Assembly (NCBI GenBank): GCA_035610365.1
Contig: CM069439.1
Coordinates: forward strand, 8,308,001 to 8,372,000
Origin: Aquatica leii
Taxonomy: Eukaryota; Arthropoda; Insecta; Coleoptera; Lampyridae
Length of the DNA stretch: 64,000 nucleotides
Direction: 5' to 3'
Under the pieces are notes generated by a model. The model was not told the DNA's origin. It saw only the letters and a list, made by a program, of their open reading frames with translations, and did not search any database. This document shows, in pieces, positions 33,170-47,861 of this stretch; position 1 is the stretch's first letter, and every line of letters starts with the position of its first letter. Position numbers and translations under genes: made by a program.

Positions 33170-34053
33170 TTTCTTGAGTTTTGATCACACTTTTTAGTGG
33201 TCGCGTTCGGTTTCTTAAAATGCTTTGACTTGTAATATTAAATTTAGTTTTTTGAGTCGTTTTGAAAATAGATAATGTAGACTAAACCACACAAATACTA
33301 TAAGGAAGTATAACACACACAGTGTTTGAGTACAACTGTTTTTTCTGAGAATTGTTTTTTTTATAGTGTAGTGCTGTTTAGCCTGGGTTAACCTTATCAG
33401 TTAGCTACTTTGAGACCTAGAACTGAGCCTTGATCTTTTTTGTATGAGCTGGGATTAGCTAAATATTCTTATTTAAGTACGGTCTAATACAGCCTTTTAC
33501 GAAAGTAAGCGAAACGTTGGCTACTTTAATTGCCAAGACACAATCAAATCATAGATGCTTTTCTTTTAGCATAAAACTCCATTATTATAAAGGCTTACAT
33601 TTTCTTTTAAAACTTGTAACAAATTCGTAGACAAATAAGGATCGTTTAGGCAACTTAATATACACAGGTGTATAAAATCTAAAATTGTGATAAATAGAAA
33701 CTGGTACATACTGATTGAAATAGTTATTTATTCCTTTATTTGTCCACATCTCAGGGTATAGGAATGTTAAAACGTATCAACTTTTCAATAAATGAGTAAA
33801 ACTATTTACACGTGTAAACCCACCTTTACATAACCTCAACTGCGTAGGCGTTTTAATTACTTTTAATAGGAAAAATGAATCTTAATTCGTGGAAACGACG
33901 TAACTTCATATTTTGATTCACCACTATTTTCTTAATGCATAAATCTTTAATTTTAATGAAAATTTCTGTACCTTTAATAAATGACGTAACTGTGCACTTA
34001 TTGCTTTGTTTCAGTAAAAACAAAAAATAAAAATGGATCTTTAGAAACCTTAT
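33170..34053. other. Intergenic between P450 and EF-1alpha genes
   Basis: No open frame or RNA feature was recognised. The two genes converge here. Confidence 0.45.
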
Positions 34054-34059
34054 TTTATT
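34054..34059 (-). promoter_or_regulatory. Polyadenylation signal of EF-1alpha
   Basis: AATAAA on the minus strand about 135 nt after the stop codon, the first canonical signal seen. Confidence 0.5.
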
Positions 34060-34193
34060 GATAATTTGGAAATGTTATAATGAACTCACAAAGATCAAAA
34101 AACTAAACTATCAATTTAACCGTTTACTGTAAAAAGAAAACATATAATATATGTAAAAAATTAACTGAAATATTTCTAAAAATGGCGACACGG

Positions 34194-35621
<1,428 letters not shown>

Positions 35622-35818
35622 TCAATTTCACTAACTAAAATAAAGAATTCGAAAAATTAAACGAATAATTAACGAAATATCGGAATTCAACATATGGCGG
35701 CGATTAAGAATTGCAAGACACGTGGTGCAACCCAGAGGTTCGCCATCAATCTCGCCGAAATACCCGTAAAAATTAAAATACGAGTCTTGGAATTTATAAA
35801 ATAATTTATTTTACTTAC

Positions 35819-35965
35819 TTTTTAAAAAAGAAGAGCAGCAAAAAAATTAATTCCACCAAAAATGCAAACACTAAAAAAAAATTAGTATTTAACACTACGT
35901 GGCAACCTCACTCCACGACAAGTCAGTAAGAAAGGAAGAGCAATGGTGCTCGATACTTTATGATG
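35819..35965 (-). promoter_or_regulatory. EF-1alpha promoter and 5'UTR exon
   Basis: On the minus strand CATAAAGTA (about 35954-35962) looks like a TATA-type box. About 20 nt on, GCTCTTCCTTTCTTACTG has the C-plus-pyrimidine tract of a TOP mRNA start, expected for a translation factor. The non-coding exon would run from about 35939 to 35819, where a GTAAGT donor begins at 35818. The matching acceptor TTTCAG is at 35592-35597, nine bases before the ATG. Confidence 0.6.
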
Positions 35966-35969
35966 CCGA

Positions 35970-37084
35970 GAAATCACGTGACTAAAACGGAAAACAAGTA
36001 GCGCCGTGCGTTCCTTTTACCGTAACTAATTTCAAAATCATGCGCGAACAACGTGGAGTTAATACACTACATTTTATACAATTCAAAAAATTTATATATT
36101 GCACAAAATTACAAAAATTAAAAAAATTCTAGGAGTCAAAACCCGTAAATAATTTTGACGACTATTTGTCAATTACAACTGTGTAACCAACAGAAAATGT
36201 AATTATTTACTCTGTGATTTTTGCAAATAAGAATTCAAAATATTTTTTTTTCAAATTCGAAAACAATTGCACAATATTACAACACGCCTGTTGATAATTA
36301 CGTTTTCGCAGTCTTGATGATAACGTGTCTGACAAAGTGGGATAGATTTGTTTTATATTAACGTTAGTAAAGATAACGTAATTTCTAACCATTTATAAAG
36401 AACCCGTTATTTGTAGGATTTTTGCATTTCCCGCGTTAATATATGCATGACCTATATAAAACAAATAGGAAAAAATGTCAGTGAGGAACTCCAAATTATT
36501 CCGCTTTTATTCACAAGAAATGTTATTCATTCTTTACGTTTGGGATGATATTCGTTCCTAATTTTCTTTTTACAATTTAGCTTGGACTAGGTCATTGCAC
36601 TCAAGGCCATTGGCGTACATTTCGGTATTCCACTGAACGTACGTTTTTTTTTATCAAATTAATTTTTATACATATGTATATTTTATTACAATTAACTGAA
36701 AAAAATGTGATTCACGCACCGGAAGCTCAGCTCGAGTGACAAAACCAGTTTGGTATCTTCAAAAAATAATACTAAAAGTTTAAAAAGAAATCAGTTTAGA
36801 ATTACGAGTAGATTTGGGTTTTTAACCACTTCATTCTGTTCCATTAAAAAGCTGGTTTATTATTTCCAGTTTACTTTCTATCCATTCATTCGCCACTTTT
36901 CCTAATACTTAGCATCTTCGAACCAACTTAGTATCTTTGACTTTGAATCTTTTTCTACGCCGTTTAATATATTTTCTACTAAGCATCTTTCGATTTTTTC
37001 ATTTTCTGCTATTAAAAACAACTGGATAAAATTAATCCTTTACTATAATAGTTTTGGTAACTTTTTCTCCTTGTAATAATTGTT
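35970..37084. other. Intergenic, nothing recognised
   Basis: AT-rich sequence upstream of EF-1alpha without a supported gene. Confidence 0.4.
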
Positions 37085-37266
37085 AAGTAGTTGTATTACA
37101 CCTTCATGTAGGAGAGGCAAAAAAACTCACACTTGGTAGTTTTTCACAGGCGACGTTTCGTGGCGCTATTGTGCGCACTTCATCATGGCCACTATATCGC
37201 CTGTAAAAATCTACCAAGTGTGAGTTTTTTACCTTTCCTACCTGAAGGTGTAATATACAACTACTT
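37085..37266. repeat. 182-bp palindromic element with hammerhead-like centre
   Basis: The arms of about 70 bp (37085-37153 and 37194-37266) are near-perfect inverted repeats, for example AACTCACACTTGGTAG against CTACCAAGTGTGAGTT and AGTAGTTGTATTACACC against its inverse with one added base pair step. The 40-bp centre is not palindromic. No target duplication is evident. It may be a foldback element or a relic of a Penelope-type terminal repeat. Confidence 0.85.
37149..37195 (-). ncRNA. Hammerhead-like motif at the palindrome centre
   Basis: The minus strand reads GTGGCCATGATGAAG, then TGCGC and GCGCCA, which can form a stem with one bulge around ACAATA, then CGAAACGTC and GCC. UGAUGA, GAAAC and GUC are all hammerhead core pieces. 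The sequence after the cut site enters the long palindrome arm, which would give a long helix I. The base before UGAUGA is A instead of C, a serious defect. Confidence 0.4.
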
Positions 37267-39771
37267 ATATAATAGTTTTTTTCTTTTTTTATCTCCTTTT
37301 CGTTTTTTTCTGTGTTAGTTTTGCAATCAGATTACTAAGGTAGTTGAACCTGTTTAGTTTTTCACATGTTCCGAGTGTATGTCATGTTTTTGTTCCAGTT
37401 CCCCACATAGTCTAGATCTCCTTTATCTTCCTTTCAATACTTATTCTTGATTCTTGATCTTCATTTTGTCATTCCTTCATTTTTCAGCTTGTACATCACT
37501 CGTTTCTCTTAGAATTTTTTCAAATCGCAGTGGGAGCGTGTTTTTCACTTAGATCTTTCAAGTAATCTTCTGATATTTGTATAGTTTCTCATAAAAATAA
37601 ATCGCTTCTCAGAAAATTGATAATAAAAAATGAATCTTAGATACTTTGCCTTATCCTCTAACTAACTTACTTTGAGATACTTTTGCAGTAGTATCGCTAA
37701 ACCGCTGTGTTAACGTAAGTAAAGCAAATTTTTTAAAATAATATTGAAGCAAGATACAAATCTGCACCCAAAACATATATTGCCTCCAATGCTATTTTGA
37801 TAAAAAAAAGTTCTTCGAATGTACAGTATTAAACTTAATATGATAAGAAAACCCATGGTAATATAATCTCAAATTAAATATTGGTTGCTACTGAATTCAT
37901 TAGTTGAGTTGGCGTAAACTTCAAACAAGATAGAGCGTATTTTTTGGGCAAGGCTAATGAAGAAGAAGCGTGGAATACGTTCAATATATATGGTTTGGCA
38001 ATATCAGTTTGATAAAGAATTTAGAGTGTGCCAAACTTCTAAGCGAAAGCACTTTGAAAAATATACATTATTGCACGAGTTATTCTCTTATCTCTTAAAA
38101 AGAGTAATTACAAGGTATCGTTATCTATAAAACGAGTTAAAACTAATGTCACTAGGCTGTAACAAACTGTCATACAATTTAGGAAATGCCATTTTGACTG
38201 AGCGACGAATATCTTATTTTAAATAATTCGAAGTGACCAAAATTTAGTAATGATTCGAATAACGCTGACGAATGAAGATAAATGTCATTGCACAATTCTG
38301 AAGTTTGTTAGAATATTTTAAATCATCTTATTGTACTAATTTTGAATAAATTAATCAGCAGTTCGTTGCAAAAACGCTCGACATCGCAATAAAAAATTAG
38401 TTTACTTATAGTTGATTAAAGAATAAAATTTCAATCATCACTCAAACATAGGAAAACTTGTATTTGTTATTTAAAATGTCAAATAATTTAAGTTTTTAAG
38501 TAACGTAACGTTAATACTATTCAATGCAATTACGCACCCTCTAAGAAAGTCAATACTTATACGATCCTGTCAAAAAACGTAGTTCATCACTTTCACGTTA
38601 TTTTTTGCTTCATTTTGTTAGGGTAAGTAAAAGCATTTAAATGATTCCAATAGTCGATATTGCAAATTTACCTTACTCTTATTAAAACAGGTTATCGATA
38701 ATCAATCACAAATTAAAAAAAATTACGAGTATTATGCACAATAGGTAATGTTCACACAATGCAAACATTTATTACAAACTCCACTTAATAAGACGTAACT
38801 GACGATCTATTCAATCTTGTAATACTTACTCAGATTTTCTTTTCTTTGTTTAATCTTAATCTTTTTCCATTATTTAAGGCGATAAATCATATGTTTGCTC
38901 TTTTATCCAATTCCATATATCTGGAAACGACTCATCAAGAAAACAAAACTTTATAATTCGCCGTCATTTAATTATATAAATGGGTTTTTACAATTCAAGA
39001 ATATAGTTATAAACTAATAGATGTACAAAAAAAACTTATCGTAATAAAAATTGAATACTTAAAGACATTTGACTGTTTTAAATAATGTTACAAGTTGTAC
39101 AATTTTATTGTCAATAAAATAGGTTTAAGCGAGGAAATGTATTAAAAAAATATATATAAATTTGAATACTTTACTAAGCCTAAAATGTCGCGAAAAATAT
39201 AATTTTTATTCTATCACTCTCTCTGCATTACAAAAATGTAAAAAAATAGTTTCGAATAGAATAAAAATTATATAATAATATCTTGCACAGTTTTTTTATA
39301 AAATTTTTAGCGAATACCATAAATACATAACTAGAATAAAAGTTTAACGTTGAAAACGATTTTATTGTTTGGTAGATCACAGTTATCACTGAGTCATCTA
39401 ATCTCAATAGAAAACACTTTGGTCTAAGCAAAGATATTTTCTTAATAAAATTTAATATCAAAAAACACTATATAAAATTAGATAATTTTGGAAATATCAA
39501 AAATTGGTCAATAGTACGGTTCTAACAAGTACAGAATTTCCTAAAACACCGTACAAATTTCTAAATACTGAAAATGTGATAATTAAAGATCACAGATTTA
39601 AGGGAATAAGAAAATAGTAAACTTTTTCTCGGTGAAAATTTGAAGAATGCGCCGATTTAAACGTCAGGTACAAAATTTGTATCAACCCGTTAAGAAAAAA
39701 CCTGCGGTAATTTTCGTTTGTCATAATAAATTTAATCAGTCATTAAATTGTACTTTGAGCGACAATACGTC
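37267..39771. other. Intergenic, nothing recognised
   Basis: AT-rich sequence between the palindrome and the end of the CUPID-domain gene. Its right part should include the 3'UTR of that gene; the minus-strand sequence below 39772 has several AATAAA-like words. Confidence 0.4.
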
Positions 39772-42700
39772 TTACACCAATGTTGCAGTCGATCTGCTAG
39801 ATCCGTGAGGTCCCGTTCGTGTGTTTTCCACTTGTTCATGATTTTGATACCAAGCGTTCATTTCCGCTGAGAAATTTTCAGCAACGTTCGATGTTAGCTG
39901 GCTTAAATCTAAACTCGAATTGTTTGACGTTGGACTTCCAATATTGTCTATGCTCCTGTCAAAATTACTAAGAAAACATCGTTTTATTTTAATAATATTT
40001 ACACAGAAAATTCTTAGTGGCAAAGACGATGAATTTACTTAACACGAAAATTTACTAAACGTTTACTCAAAATTAAAAGTTCCAAAACCATAGTATCGGA
40101 ATACTGAGTATCGGCGACATCGAAGTTTTTTAGACTTTGTAATTTAGGCTAGACACTACCAAATTTTGTATATAACTATCGACAAGTACTGATAATTGTG
40201 AGCGGTATTAAAAGTATCCAAGTTATCGACAGCATGAAAGTATCGCAACATTGACGATATCGCGATACCTACTTGGAAATATAGGCAGTATTGACGTAAC
40301 AAAAATATCGATGGGATTAGAGCTATCAAAGTATCGCAATATCGAAGGTGCATATTTACTATTCTACATTTTATTCTAACTGAAAGGGCTGAGCGATACC
40401 ATAATTTTGTTATTGACTGTATCGATAACTGTGAACAGTATTGAAAGTATCGCAGTATCAGTTAAGTATGGAAATATACAAGAAACGAGGATAGACGTAA
40501 TCTTATGTATGGTATTATCGATGGTATTCTAATCTTTCAGGCACCAGTTAAGCAATACCATAATTTCTGTATAGAATCGAGGCTATGAATAATTGTCGAC
40601 GAGACTGAAAGTATCTAAATATCGCATTGAACGTAGGGGTATTGGCGATATTTGGTACTTGAATTTTTCTAGTATCAAAGGAATTGAACTATCAAAACGA
40701 TTTCGGAGGTATCGGTATTTTAAGTCTTTCTTGTCTTTAGAGCAAAAATATAGATATACGTGCATTTATAAACTGTACGAAAAACACTGCGTCAAGAGTA
40801 ATAGCTTTGATGAGAAATTATAGATTTTTTATTAAAACAGGTGTTTAATCTGGACGACTCAAACTGTCAAGTGCAATAAAAATGAGTATCTCTTGATACT
40901 AATAAAAATAAATGAAGACCAAGAGAAGCACTGAATCTGTCCTGAAGAAGAAATAGCGTCCCAAAGAGCACATTTTGTGTATAGTTCATAAACTTTGGGA
41001 AAAATAGTGACACTACTCAGTTTTTAATGTTATAAACTCCAAAGTAATTTCATCCTCGATGCCAAAGACAGTGATAAATATCTTACTTGTTCGTACTAAA
41101 AGGTTGACACTTCATTGGTTGAAGCGGTTGGTAAATTCCTTTTTGAATAACTGCGTTTTCGTCAGTGAAGCTCTGAGATAAATTGCGTTGCACGGGTGAA
41201 GCCCTTACGTTTTCCATATTCTCTTGCTTAATAGGTGATTTTTTAAATTTAGTTGAATATTTATAGAAGTCGGACATTTCAAATGGTTTAGTTTCCTCAT
41301 GATATGGTTTACACTGTCCAGCTTGTATGAGTGTACCATTTTTAGGAATGTTGTTGTTAAACAACTCCATGTTTGGTTCTGGAATTGTTGGCGACGGTTG
41401 GGGTTTTGATTCTGCCGGAATTTCTAAAGGTAGTTTATGAGTATGAGTAGGCGGGACAGGTGATGTATGCATCTCTACGTATTTCTCCTCCGGTGAAAGT
41501 GACGGAATTGAAGATGTTATTGTAGTCGACATTACTGAATGTGATCGTGTTGGAGTTAAAGGCGCTGGGCCATCCAAAGATGTTTCAAACCTGAAAAAAA
41601 AGAATGTAATCATAAGCAAATGCGTTGCTTTTCGTACCATTCTTTTTGTTTTTGTTTCCTCGCAGCAATGTTTATTTCGTTTATACTATGAGCGTCACTA
41701 CCACATGACGAGTTATCGTCACTAGGCCAAACGCTATCGGCCGTTTGAGCACCAACGCTTCCTAACGATTGAGTACGAACTAACTGTCTAGAATCTTGCC
41801 TATTTCTATTAGCAGTTTGAGGTTTAGTTGGAACCGGTCTCGCTGATTCAGAGTAGGGAATAACAACAGAAACAGTTGCAGATTTAGGATCTACTAAAGG
41901 TGATGTTCTTTTGTGTAAGCGTTTGTTCCTTCTTCTATCTAAGCTTCCAAATCTATAAAACGTACATAATATTAAAACGACTGTATTTGATAATGTTGCT
42001 AATGCCAAATCTCAGTTCATTAGATATAGTTGACTTAAAATACTATTTCTAAAACAAACAACGCGAATTACAAGAAAGCTGCTGCAAGCATGCCAAAATT
42101 GACACAGAAATGATAGTTTAAATTGGAAATTATAAATGGCAAGGTATAATTTCCAATTTTGACTATTAAGACATGCTAAAAACCATTAACTAAACCAAAA
42201 CTACATTGAAGAAAAAATAAAAAGGGTACATAGAAAAACTTTTGTTTTAATGATTGAGATTTGGCAGTAACAATACATATCCCGAATAAACAACCAAGCA
42301 AATGGTTTTGAGTAAAATTAAAAAAACTTAAAACAAGTGGATCTTAACCCATGCAGTAAACATAGATACAATACCGCGTTTGCCACTCACGCATTATTGT
42401 AATAAAACGATTAAGTATGCAACATTAAAAGTTGAATTACTTATCTACTGCATATCGGTATTATTCCAACTCTCTTCAAATGTAGTAGATTGAAAAATAA
42501 TCTCGTACGACTTATTTTCCAAATAGAAAACACGATTTGACTGTTGATGCTTTCAACATAACTAACAAGACTTTAAAACAAAATTAATTAAAAAATGATC
42601 GTGGATCAATAAAAATTCTTAAAGGAACGTGAATACGATGTAGAATAAATAGCGTCGATCTATTTGATGTGTCTAAAATCGCTTTTAAGGAAATGGTCCG

Positions 42701-45700
42701 TGATTTCAACGAGAAAGGGGAAGGAAGGAGAGGAGGAAAAGGTCCCACTTACCACCCGACTTGTCTTGGACCAAGTCGACCACGTTCAATGCTGCCGTTT
42801 TAGTACAACCTGATTTAATTATTTTTTGGTAAAATCATCAATTTCCGTACGAAATCAAAACATTCGGTACGGAATTAAAACCAGCTACGGCAACACTGAT
42901 CACATTTGTGGAAGGATCGATTGGAATATTTTCGAGCATAAGGTAGGGCTGTAGGTTTCAGGAAGTGCCCTACCTCATGGTTTTTCTCGCTTTTAGGCAA
43001 AGTCCAAGAGGCAGGAATAGGAGATTGAATTTAAGAAAGGAAAGTAAAAAAGAAAGATGAGAAGTTAAAACAAAAACTTTGAACCTTGAATTAGTGTGTA
43101 TAAAAAACAGATATGATTATTGTCAAATGAAGTAATCAAGGTATCCTAAAGTGTTGGCAGAAGCGGTAAGAATGAGTAATACGATCGAAACTAAAGAATT
43201 GTAAAAATTCTTCAAATGATCAATTTGAAAAACGTTTTGTTGGCTGAACTATATTAAAATATGGCAGAATCTTTGTAGATTACATAAAAAAAGTACGAGT
43301 AAATTGGAAGTTTGTTTATGAACATAGGATGCGTCATAATCGACAAGTGGGGCCAATTTTCTTATCACGATTCAGTTCATGCTGCACTCAAACAATGTTT
43401 GTGAAACATCTAAATCGTCGAGTTTGAGAAAGTAGTAGTAGAAGAAAAATTGATTGATTTATGTAAAAAAGTCTGGAATGGCAAGAGTTCAAGTGAGACA
43501 TGAACTGTGGTAGCACGTAAACGAAGTGGCACAAAAATGCTCATTCGTACAATAACATAAAAAGAGATAAGTCGATGCTTCTATTCTTCTTTTAATCCAA
43601 AAACAGAAATCTAGAAAAAATCTAATTATAGGTTATAATATACTGGAAGCATGAAAAGTCAAAAACGTGTAAAATACAAAACTCAAAAGTTTTATGAATG
43701 CCTTAAACTCAATTTCATTCACCAGACGGTAACTCGGCTTAAGGCGTGCATTGTTCAAACGAATCAAAGTAAATCGAATTAGTCACCATGCTATTGAAAC
43801 CAGTTGAAGCTATTAATAAACCTAACAAGTTTCATTATTTGATGGATAAAAATAAATTATTAGTGGAAGTAACAATAAAATTTTTTATGGATCATTTGCG
43901 AGTAGTTCGTGTCGAAAAAAAAAACGTAATCGAATTGTTTTCCTCGTTTTTCGATTTCCGTAACTCTTGTGCGATGTTGTTGCAACCTTCTATCATCATT
44001 CTCTTCTAGTTCTCGAAAAATTAAGGAACAAATATTCTTCAAACTCAAATTCCACGTCTGAGCTAAGAAATAACCAATTCTTGGTTTTGGACACCAATGC
44101 GTTCAGTCCCGGCTTTCAATAATTTTCATTCTATGTTTCGATACATCGTCCATCCGTATTTTCCTCTTCGTCAGTCCAAAGAATCAGTTACTGCATTCCT
44201 ACGCTAATACAATATGAAACTCTAAGTCTTAGAATTAATATCCTAGAGTTTCACATCGAAACTGGTATATATGAGAGAACAACATTGATATTAAACATTA
44301 AAAAATCTAAATAGGTAGAACAAGGAACAGAAGAAATTTGCTCATCTCCGGATATAGCAGCATTTAATCTTCTTCCAGACGTAATCAGCATCCCATAAAC
44401 TTGATTAATGAAATTACCGATTAACGTTTTTAGAAGTCACCCGCACAATTTTTTGTATTTGCTCTCGATTCCATTTTTTCCATAATAAAGTCGTCGACGA
44501 TTCCTTTGTACTGCAGAAGTCCATTCGCATTGCAAAATTAATTTGTTCCTTGTTGAACATATTTATTTAGTGAGAAACAATTAATCTCAAATTACTCCAT
44601 CAATGCTATTCTCACACATAACCAAAACGCAAATAATCTCCGCGGCTTTATAACACGGTTAAAAAATTTAAATTCAAACCTAATTCTAAAAAAAGTATCG
44701 AGGTTATAGTTGGTTTTAGAAATTAATAAATCCTGAAATAAACTTCCGTGTGATGAGTTACAAATAGAATCTAAAAATAAACTTCTACAGCGTTTTTTAC
44801 AATTTTTGTAACGAAAAAAAGTCTATCTGAATTTATTTACATTCGCAGTTTCTCTACAAAAATATTTTAGTGCCGTTCGAGGTTGACCCGTTTTTATATT
44901 TGCGATCAAATGACATTTAAAAAATAAACGATTTTTAAATATTTGCGTTTGTCCTAACTAAAAATTGTATAGATTTTTACTTCCACTCTTGTCAAAATTC
45001 GTTTAAACGTTAATTGCTTTTGAGTGTTGCTCATTGTTAGTGCAAAAAAGTCCCATCTCCGAAAACCTAGATCCTAACCGTAAAAATACAGAATCAAACC
45101 TTTTATCGCGTTGCCAGGAGTCGCTTGCAACTGAGTTACACCATACTGATTCTCCAGAGTCAGTGCGTTTCCAATATCCTCCTAATCCAACTGACATGAC
45201 ATCATGTTCGTACTGTTGATGCGGCTGTATTTGATGAGGATTTAGTGTTTTGAATTGTTGATCCACATTAGCGTACTGCCTGCAGCTGGGATAAAATGTG
45301 GGCGGATAATACGCAGATTTGGAATAAGCGCTTCCTTGACTGGTAGTTGGGCTGGATTGTCTTGCAGAGTTATTATTGGATAAAAATTTCGAATAATCCT
45401 GTGCTTTTTGTATATTTGTATTGTACGATGGGTATACGACGTATCCTTGAATAGGTTGGTGGGATCGCTGCGAATTGTGCGGAAGGGTTTGACTGGCTAC
45501 TTGGTACTGTTGTGATGTGTGATGATATAAATTAGGATTGGACTGTGATGATATAAAATGTGAAGGAATGTGAGGACTATTTATTTCTTTCCTCTCCATG
45601 TACGTTTTATAGCCATTAAGACTTAAACGGTATATTCCAGACATCATTGCCTCTTCGGGTCTGATTAATGGCAAATGTGATTCGCTGTGTAAACTACCTT

Positions 45701-47861
45701 CTGAACTTCTGTACGCAAGTTTTTGATGACCTGGCGCGAGTCGATAATCCATGTTATTATCGGATGTAAGAGGGTATTGTAAGGAACGCATACTATGACG
45801 TAATACTGATTTACCGAAAGGTTCGTTATGTTGTACACTGGCGTTCATCGAAACCGTGTCATCTAAAATCATATATACCCTTTTTAGTAAAAAACAAAAT
45901 ACAGAATTACTATTCGTGTACCTTGTTCAGTGGGTCTTGGTTTCTTCTTTTGTTTTTGTTGTTGTAGCACTGGGGAATTTGACTGCTGCGACATTTGAGA
46001 TCGTGCCTTGTAAAAAGACAGTTTTTCTTCCAGAGAGTTATATTGACGCTTATGATATTGATATTGAGCCATATGTTGACGACGCACAGTCTGAAATTAC
46101 AGAAAGAACTGTAACCATATGAAAAATTCGAAAACAATCAGGAAATGAATACAAGTTTCTTGAGAATATAGGTAACATTACAATTTTAAACCTTAGTAGG
46201 TAGTTTAGGTTCAATTGGTGTAATTGATTCGTCCGGAGGAATGAAAATTTTGCTGACCACTTCCAGTTTACTATTTTCATTTACTCTAGTTATGGCTTAA
46301 AGACGTGCGAAGCTTATCGGTCTATATACAACAAACATTATTTTTCAACTGCATCACCACAAGCGTTTGTAAACAAACATAATTACCTAACACCCCCAAA
46401 TAACTCGGATTGTTTTGGAAAAGACTTTTATGGTACTGGTTTTTGCAAAGGTTGCAGGATAACCCAACTGCAATCTATCGATTTTCATTTATCAGGGCAG
46501 TTACCTATATAAACCGGAGAAAGACACGCTGCGTCAACGCATTTTTCTAAACGTTTCCTAGATATTAATAACTTTTTCTTTTAAATTGCAAGTGTAACAA
46601 ATGGGAGTAGTAAAAAACCATTCCTTCAGTGAAGAAATCAGAATTTATTTGTTTACAAAGCGAGTGTGCTGAGGTGTCATTCTAAACTAGACATTTACTT
46701 TATTATTAAAAACAAGAAAGAACAGATGCTATAGCAAGTATAAACATAAGAGCAGACATTTATACTCAATACATTTTCCATGTTTATTAATTTTTGCAGA
46801 GCATTTGACAATGTTTTAGACAGAGATTACTCTAATATGAAACATAATAAAACTGGCGACTGAAAGTTTTACAGAAACAGAACAGAAACTAAACGAGAAT
46901 TATTAGTATAGGAGAGAATTAGAAAGATCTATGGCACGGTGTAAGAAGAATATTAATGAAAATAGAGATAATGGCAAGTGTACAACCCAAAAGATTACAG
47001 GACTGGTTTGGTCATGTAAATACAACCACAAGAATGAATACAACATAAAAAATTTTAGTCAAGTAGTAGAGTAAGCTAAGAGATTTATATTATGTAAAAT
47101 ATAGAGCATACAGAAAGAAGCATTGTGGTTTGAAGTTCAAATGAAATAACAGAATCTATGAGGACATATAAACTACGTTTTCTGGCATATTAAACAATAT
47201 AAATTGTTTAAAAAATCAACTAGATAAACATTTTTAAAATCCAACTACCTTACAAATGTTACTTTATTACTTTACAATCACTAATAGCTTTTTTATTGCT
47301 TATATAAAGTTTTACAGTGTAAAGGACGTAGAATAGCTGAAGGTTATTTAAAAAAAAATTGTTATACACACCTTACTAACATTAGATTCATTAGCTAAAC
47401 TTAAAGCCGCTTCAGCCATATTCGCTTGTACTTGCATGTTAAGCTCCAAAGAACTAATTGATTCTTCTTCATTATTTAAATTGTTGATTAAATTTTGAGG
47501 TAATTGAAAAGCAGTTCCTATACGTCGTCTAAATATTGGAGGCGATTCTCCAGGTTCCAATGGTATCTCAGTTGGCATAATACCAGTTAGCTCTGCCTCC
47601 TAAAAATTAACATTTACTTTGTGATTTAATGATGTTATGTTTTACTAACTTGTATGCATATCTGTCTCAACTCTTGATTGCGCTTAGCTAAAGCTTCTTC
47701 AATCGATTGTTTCCGCTCTTGTAAAGTAGCCAGTCTAGCAGCATTTGGATTACCCGTGGCTCCCATTTTTACGCAGTTATCTTCTTCCAGGTTTAATCCA
47801 TTATCTGTAAATTCGTATTGTTACTAAATTGTACTTTAAATGATAAATAATACATACCCAT
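39772..47861 (-). CDS. CUPID-domain (DUF3338) protein, INAVA/FRMD4/CCDC120 type, eight coding exons
   Basis: Minus-strand coding exons: 47861-47858, 47804-47650, 47599-47372, 46090-45922, 45862-45100, 41952-41638, 41590-41087, 39967-39772. Phases agree throughout and the sum is 2,334 nt, 777 residues. The first exon adds only ATG-G. The CUPID domain spans about residues 20-190: MGATGNPNAARLATLQERKQ, ICIQEAELTGIMPTEIPLEP, FRRRIGTAFQLPQ, EAALSLANESNVSKTVRRQH and YNSLEEKLSFYKARSQ. After it comes a long Ser/Gln/Pro-rich, probably disordered tail with GGYWKRTDSGESVW, RFGSLDRRRNKR and KEWFETSLDGPAPLTPTRSH. Relatives bind cytohesins and act at cell junctions. No FERM domain is seen here, but an upstream start outside this model cannot be excluded. 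Confidence 0.8.
40085..40720. repeat. TATCG-rich degenerate repeat in the last intron of the CUPID gene
   Basis: About a dozen TATCG words occur here, including TATCGATAACTG, AGTATCGCAATATCGAAG and ATATCGCGATACC. Three loose units start near 40143, 40388 and 40556, with shared ACCATAATTT and GAAAGTATC segments. CG dinucleotides are otherwise rare nearby. Confidence 0.55.
42010..45099. other. Large intron of the CUPID gene, no further gene seen
   Basis: A 3.1-kb intron between the exons at 45100 and 41952. It holds only short chance frames (43788-44009 plus, 44048-43860 minus). Confidence 0.5.
46780..47080 (+). mobile_element. Possible LINE RT relic in an intron
   Basis: RAFDNVLDRDYS near 46800 and QDWFGHVNTTTRMN near 47005-47045 recall the KAFD and WxGHVxRM motifs of LINE reverse transcriptases. 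The intervening sequence is too decayed to follow. A weak call. Confidence 0.25.
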
